Assembly (NCBI RefSeq): GCF_000524475.1
Contig: NZ_BAVQ01000023.1
Span: forward strand, 1-64,000
From: Tomitella biformata AHU 1821
GTDB lineage: Bacteria > Actinomycetota > Actinomycetes > Mycobacteriales > Mycobacteriaceae
Direction: 5' to 3'
DNA: 64,000 nucleotides
Numbering within the stretch: position 1 is the stretch's first letter; each line of letters begins with the position of its first letter. This document shows, piece after piece, positions 61,188-64,000 of the stretch. The position numbers were made by a program, and so were the translations under genes. The notes under the pieces were generated by a model that was given only the letters and a program-made list of their open reading frames with translations, had not been told where the DNA came from and ran no database searches.

Positions 61188-62843
61188 ATGGATCAGAGTT
61201 CTGCAGGCTCCCGTGTGGGCAGCGCGTTCGGCCCCTATCAGCTCCGGTCGCTGATCGGCAAGGGCGGGATGGGCGAGGTCTACGAGGCCTATGACACGGT
61301 CAAGGGCCGGACTGTCGCCCTGAAGCTGCTGGCTGAGAATCTCGCTCGCGACCCCTCCTATCAGGAGCGATTCCGCCTTGAGTCCCGTGCCGCCGCTCGT
61401 CTGCAGGAACCGCATGTGATCCCCATCCACGACTGGGGCGAGATCGACGGCGTGCTGTACATCGACATGCGTCTGGTCCATGGCCGCGATCTGCGGGCGG
61501 CCCTTCGCACGGACGGCCCGCTGTCGCCGGCCCAGGCGGTCGCGGTGATCGGGCAGATTGCGGCCGCGCTCGACGCCGCGCATGCCGACGGGCTGGTGCA
61601 CCGCGACGTCAAGCCGGAGAACATCCTGGTCACCAACGACGGCTTCGCGTATCTGGTGGATTTCGGCATCGCCCACTCCAGCTCCGACGCGCAGCTCACC
61701 ACGCAAGGGGCGGCCATCGGCTCCTACGCCTATATGGCCCCCGAGCGCTTCGATGTGGGTGCCGTCGACGGAGCGGCCGACACCTACTCGCTCACCTGCG
61801 TCCTGCACGAGTGCCTGACCGGCAACCAGCCCTTCCCCCGGGGAACCGTCAGCCAACTTATCAAGTCACACCTTCTCGCCGCACCGCCACTGCCCAGCCA
61901 AAAGCCCGGTGTCTCAACGTCATTCGACGGTGTTATCGCCCGCGGCATGGCCAAACAGCCTCAAGAGCGCTACCGCAGTGCTGGAGATTTCGCGCGCGCC
62001 GCATACGCGGCGCTGGGCCAACGCGAGCAGAGCGCGGCCGCCGCCATCGTCGAGCAGACCACCCAGAACACGACGGTGGGCCAGGTGGGCAATGTCGGAA
62101 TATTCCAGCAGACCGCCGTCGGGCAGACTCTGCCGCCCGCCGGGTACGGCCCCCACTACGCCGACCCCCAGTACTCCGGCCCCCAGTTCTCCGGCCAGCC
62201 CTACCCCGGCCAGCCCCCCGCACGAAAATCCCCGATGATCCCGGTACTGCTGACATTGCTGGCTGTCCTCATAATCGGTCTGGGCGGGACGGTGGCGTGG
62301 GTGAGCCTGTCGAAGAACTCGGCCGTCGACGTCGCGAACACCGCCGACCAGGGAAACACCGGCGCTGTGGCCACCCCGACTTCGCCAGGCAGCCCATTGT
62401 CCGCGCAGGCCGCGCCCACCACCGACCAGCCCACCGCGACGGTCACCACCACGGTGCCGGCGCCGTCTGCGCGAACCACCGCGCCGACCAACCGCCCGTC
62501 CGCGGCCCGCAACATCGGTGTGTCCGGCGCCGACGGTCAGGGTTTCCTCAACAACCCGAACGCCCGGTGCAACGAGGCGAACCCCGCTGTGGCGGTCGCG
62601 CGAACCACCATGTCCTATGTCGTCGTCTGCGTCACCGGCGTCGGCCGCTACTACTACAAGGGTGTGCGCGCATCCGACAACGCCGCGATCGAGATCGATG
62701 ATCCAGTGCCCAGCGGGTCCGGCTTCACCGCGGTGAGCAGCACCGGCACCACGTACCGGCTGGACTCCAGCTACCTCACGATGACCGGCAGCGGCGGTAG
62801 CGTCCTCGGCCAAGAGCCGGTGGTCGACTTCTACCACAGCTGA
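61188..62843 (+). CDS. Ser/Thr protein kinase (PknF-like)
   Basis: A 551-residue receptor-type kinase. The catalytic domain (about 14-280) shows LIGKGGMGEVYEA, the VALKLL lysine, HRDVKPENILV, DFGIAH and YMAPERF. A Pro/Gly/Tyr-rich linker leads to one transmembrane helix (MIPVLLTLLAVLIIGLGGTV, about 350-369) and a Thr/Pro-rich stalk. A short extracellular domain with two cysteines (NPNARCNEAN and SYVVVCVTG) completes it and probably senses envelope signals. It is divergent from the FHA-ABC transporter, its likely substrate. ATG at 61188. Confidence 0.93.
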   Translation: MDQSSAGSRVGSAFGPYQLRSLIGKGGMGEVYEAYDTVKGRTVALKLLAENLARDPSYQERFRLESRAAARLQEPHVIPIHDWGEIDGVLYIDMRLVHGRDLRAALRTDGPLSPAQAVAVIGQIAAALDAAHADGLVHRDVKPENILVTNDGFAYLVDFGIAHSSSDAQLTTQGAAIGSYAYMAPERFDVGAVDGAADTYSLTCVLHECLTGNQPFPRGTVSQLIKSHLLAAPPLPSQKPGVSTSFDGVIARGMAKQPQERYRSAGDFARAAYAALGQREQSAAAAIVEQTTQNTTVGQVGNVGIFQQTAVGQTLPPAGYGPHYADPQYSGPQFSGQPYPGQPPARKSPMIPVLLTLLAVLIIGLGGTVAWVSLSKNSAVDVANTADQGNTGAVATPTSPGSPLSAQAAPTTDQPTATVTTTVPAPSARTTAPTNRPSAARNIGVSGADGQGFLNNPNARCNEANPAVAVARTTMSYVVVCVTGVGRYYYKGVRASDNAAIEIDDPVPSGSGFTAVSSTGTTYRLDSSYLTMTGSGGSVLGQEPVVDFYHS

Positions 62844-62915
62844 GAGACCTTGCCCGACGGCGCGTTCGGCGGCCGCGGGTCACCGGGTACGGGTCCCGAG
62901 CCGTGCCCTCATTTG

Positions 62916-62989
62916 TGCCCCCAGTCGGACTCGAACCGACACTTGGCGGATTTTAAGTCCGCTGCCTCTGCCAATTGGGCTATGGGGGC
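62916..62989 (-). tRNA. tRNA with UAA anticodon (Leu), short variable loop
   Basis: A 74-nt cloverleaf: acceptor GCCCCCA/TGGGGGC, D arm GCCC..GGC, anticodon stem GCGGA/TCCGC around CTTAAAA (anticodon TAA at 62953-62955), T arm GTCGG-TTCGAGT-CCGAC, discriminator A; CCA is not encoded. By anticodon it reads UUA leucine codons. Unusually for leucine tRNAs, the variable loop is only 5 nt (CAAGT) instead of a long arm, so identity may not be standard. It lies between the kinase and ppx genes. Confidence 0.88.
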
Positions 62990-63020
62990 TGGGTGCCCGG
63001 GCTCACGGCCCGGGCCCGAA

Positions 63021-63971
63021 TCACCGCCGGACGATCGACGCCGCGATGCCGTCCAGGATGTCATGTTCGCTGACCACGAGCTCGTCAACGCCGGCTCGCT
63101 CGGACAGGATCCGCGCGAGCGTCCGGGTGATGAGGGCGCCGCCGCCGATGACGTCGACGCGGCCGGGGTGCATGGGGCCGAGCGCGGCACGATCCTTGCG
63201 GCTCATCCCGATCAGCCGATCGCACACCTCGTTCAGCTGATCGAATGGGATGCGGGACAAGTGGATTCGGTCGGCCTGGTATTCATCGAGCCCGAGCGCG
63301 ATGGCGGCGATCGTCGTCATGGTGCCGGCGACTCCGACCCAGCTGCGGGTCTGCTCGACGGGCACGGTCTCCAGCGCGACGGCGAGCCGCTCGGCAATGA
63401 ACCGCTCGGCGGCGTCTATCTCGTCGGCCGTGGGCGGGTCGCTGGGCAGGCAGCGCTCGGTCACGCGGACGCAGCCGATGTTGGAAGACTTTGCAGCAGC
63501 CACCACGCCGCCGGAGCCCAGCACCAATTCCGTGGAGCCGCCGCCCAAATCCACCACGAGCACCGGGTCCGTGTCGGTGGAAAGGTCGCCGACGGCGCCG
63601 GCGAAGGACAACCGCGCCTCCTCGTCTCCGGTGATGACCTCGGCCTTGGCGCCGGCCACGATATCGCCGAGCACCTCCTGCGTCATGTAGAAGAACTCAT
63701 CACGGTTCTCGGCGTCGCGGGTCGCGGAGGTGGCGACCATGCGGATCGCCGTCGCACCGTTGTCCCGGATGATCTGGGCGTACTCCTCGAGCGCGGTCCT
63801 GGTGCGCAGCAGCGCCTCCGGGACGAAGGCCCCGCGGGCGTCGACGTCCTGGCCCAGGCGCACGACGCGCATCTGGCGGTCGATGTCCGTCAGCCGGCCC
63901 GCGGCGTCGGCCTCCGCGACGAGCAGCCGGATCGAGTTGGTGCCGCAGTCGATGGCGGCGACGCGGGTCAC
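63021..63971 (-). CDS. ppx: Ppx/GppA family phosphatase
   Basis: A 316-residue exopolyphosphatase/guanosine pentaphosphate phosphohydrolase homologue (ASKHA fold). Motifs: VAAIDCGTNSIRLLVAE, the catalytic EARLSFAGAVG segment, the phosphate loop VVDLGGGSTELVL, and VGVAGTMTTIAA. It is of the short, single-module type seen in actinobacteria (Rv1026 class). I use the GTG at 63971. The frame stays open upstream to the window edge (Y-W-D-R-D-W-G-Q-R before it), so an earlier start, or overlap with the end of another gene, cannot be excluded. In related genomes a DUF501 gene precedes it. Confidence 0.9.
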   Translation of the reverse strand: MTRVAAIDCGTNSIRLLVAEADAAGRLTDIDRQMRVVRLGQDVDARGAFVPEALLRTRTALEEYAQIIRDNGATAIRMVATSATRDAENRDEFFYMTQEVLGDIVAGAKAEVITGDEEARLSFAGAVGDLSTDTDPVLVVDLGGGSTELVLGSGGVVAAAKSSNIGCVRVTERCLPSDPPTADEIDAAERFIAERLAVALETVPVEQTRSWVGVAGTMTTIAAIALGLDEYQADRIHLSRIPFDQLNEVCDRLIGMSRKDRAALGPMHPGRVDVIGGGALITRTLARILSERAGVDELVVSEHDILDGIAASIVRR

Positions 63972-64000
63972 GCGCTGTCCCCAGTCGCGGTCCCAGTATC

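Noticed and set aside
63972-64000. Partial gene at the right edge
   Set aside because: Only 29 bases upstream of the ppx start are present; two frames are open and neither can be assigned.

Overview
The window is chromosomal DNA from a high-GC actinobacterium of the mycolic-acid lineage (order Mycobacteriales). The evidence is gene content and order. The backbone glyA, coaA, short-chain Z-prenyl diphosphate synthase, DUF255 thioredoxin-like protein, small membrane protein, mca (mycothiol S-conjugate amidase), DUF4307, greA, metB, cbs, SGNH hydrolase, thiolase follows the M. tuberculosis Rv1093 to Rv1074c neighbourhood from memory, and the PknF / FHA-ABC transporter pair and Ppx-GppA gene are also familiar from that lineage. 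I cannot name the genus.

Layout. (1) 0.3-4.1 kb: glyA, a DUF885 peptidase-like gene, coaA. (2) 4.1-13.8 kb: accessory catabolic cluster. A leftward arm (TetR regulator, two TauD-type dioxygenases, orphan solute-binding lipoprotein) diverges from a rightward arm whose four genes overlap (flavin monooxygenase, beta-lactamase-fold esterase, zinc alcohol dehydrogenase, SDR), followed by a GAP-family membrane protein. (3) 13.9-22.8 kb: backbone with prenyl synthase, DAHP synthase behind an aromatic-amino-acid leader peptide and attenuator, DUF255 protein plus WYL regulator, DinB protein, mca, greA and a small membrane protein. (4) 22.8-26.2 kb: TetR, aminoglycoside-phosphotransferase-fold kinase, hypothetical partner, small protein. 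(5) 26.2-39.5 kb: a predicted anti-phage island with an SNF2 helicase carrying a C-terminal DUF3883, a DUF1156 adenine methylase, a HEPN-DUF499 ATPase and a fourth large protein. This matches the helicase-methylase-ATPase (Hma, DISARM-related) type. (6) 39.5-46.5 kb: VOC protein, SEC-C protein, Baeyer-Villiger monooxygenase with divergent TetR, Tat-exported FAD oxidoreductase. (7) 46.6-51.9 kb: backbone metB, cbs, SGNH hydrolase, thiolase. (8) 51.9-53.5 kb: intact IS3-family element. (9) 53.6-64 kb: hypothetical gene, ABC ATPase, GntR regulator, divergent leuA-type synthase behind a leucine-rich leader peptide, Bax-inhibitor-1 protein, FHA-ABC transporter divergent from a Ser/Thr kinase, tRNA(UAA), ppx.

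The most interesting block is the defence island. It consists of two divergent transcription units. Each begins at a near-identical palindrome (TGCACACC-AT-GTTGTGCA and AGCACAAC-AC-GTTGTGCT), and each carries, on the leftward side, one copy of a duplicated pair of tiny overlapping genes: a WRSG..REVQG..EEWWR protein plus a KVKVT..GRETP protein. An XRE repressor gene at the first site is the natural candidate to bind both. The small pair is therefore probably part of, or embedded in, the immune system, and it is not described for that role as far as I know. A second notable theme is two amino-acid-responsive leader peptides, aromatic before DAHP synthase and leucine before leuA. Both appear to be leaderless, with a GTG start placed identically 8 nt after the -10 box.
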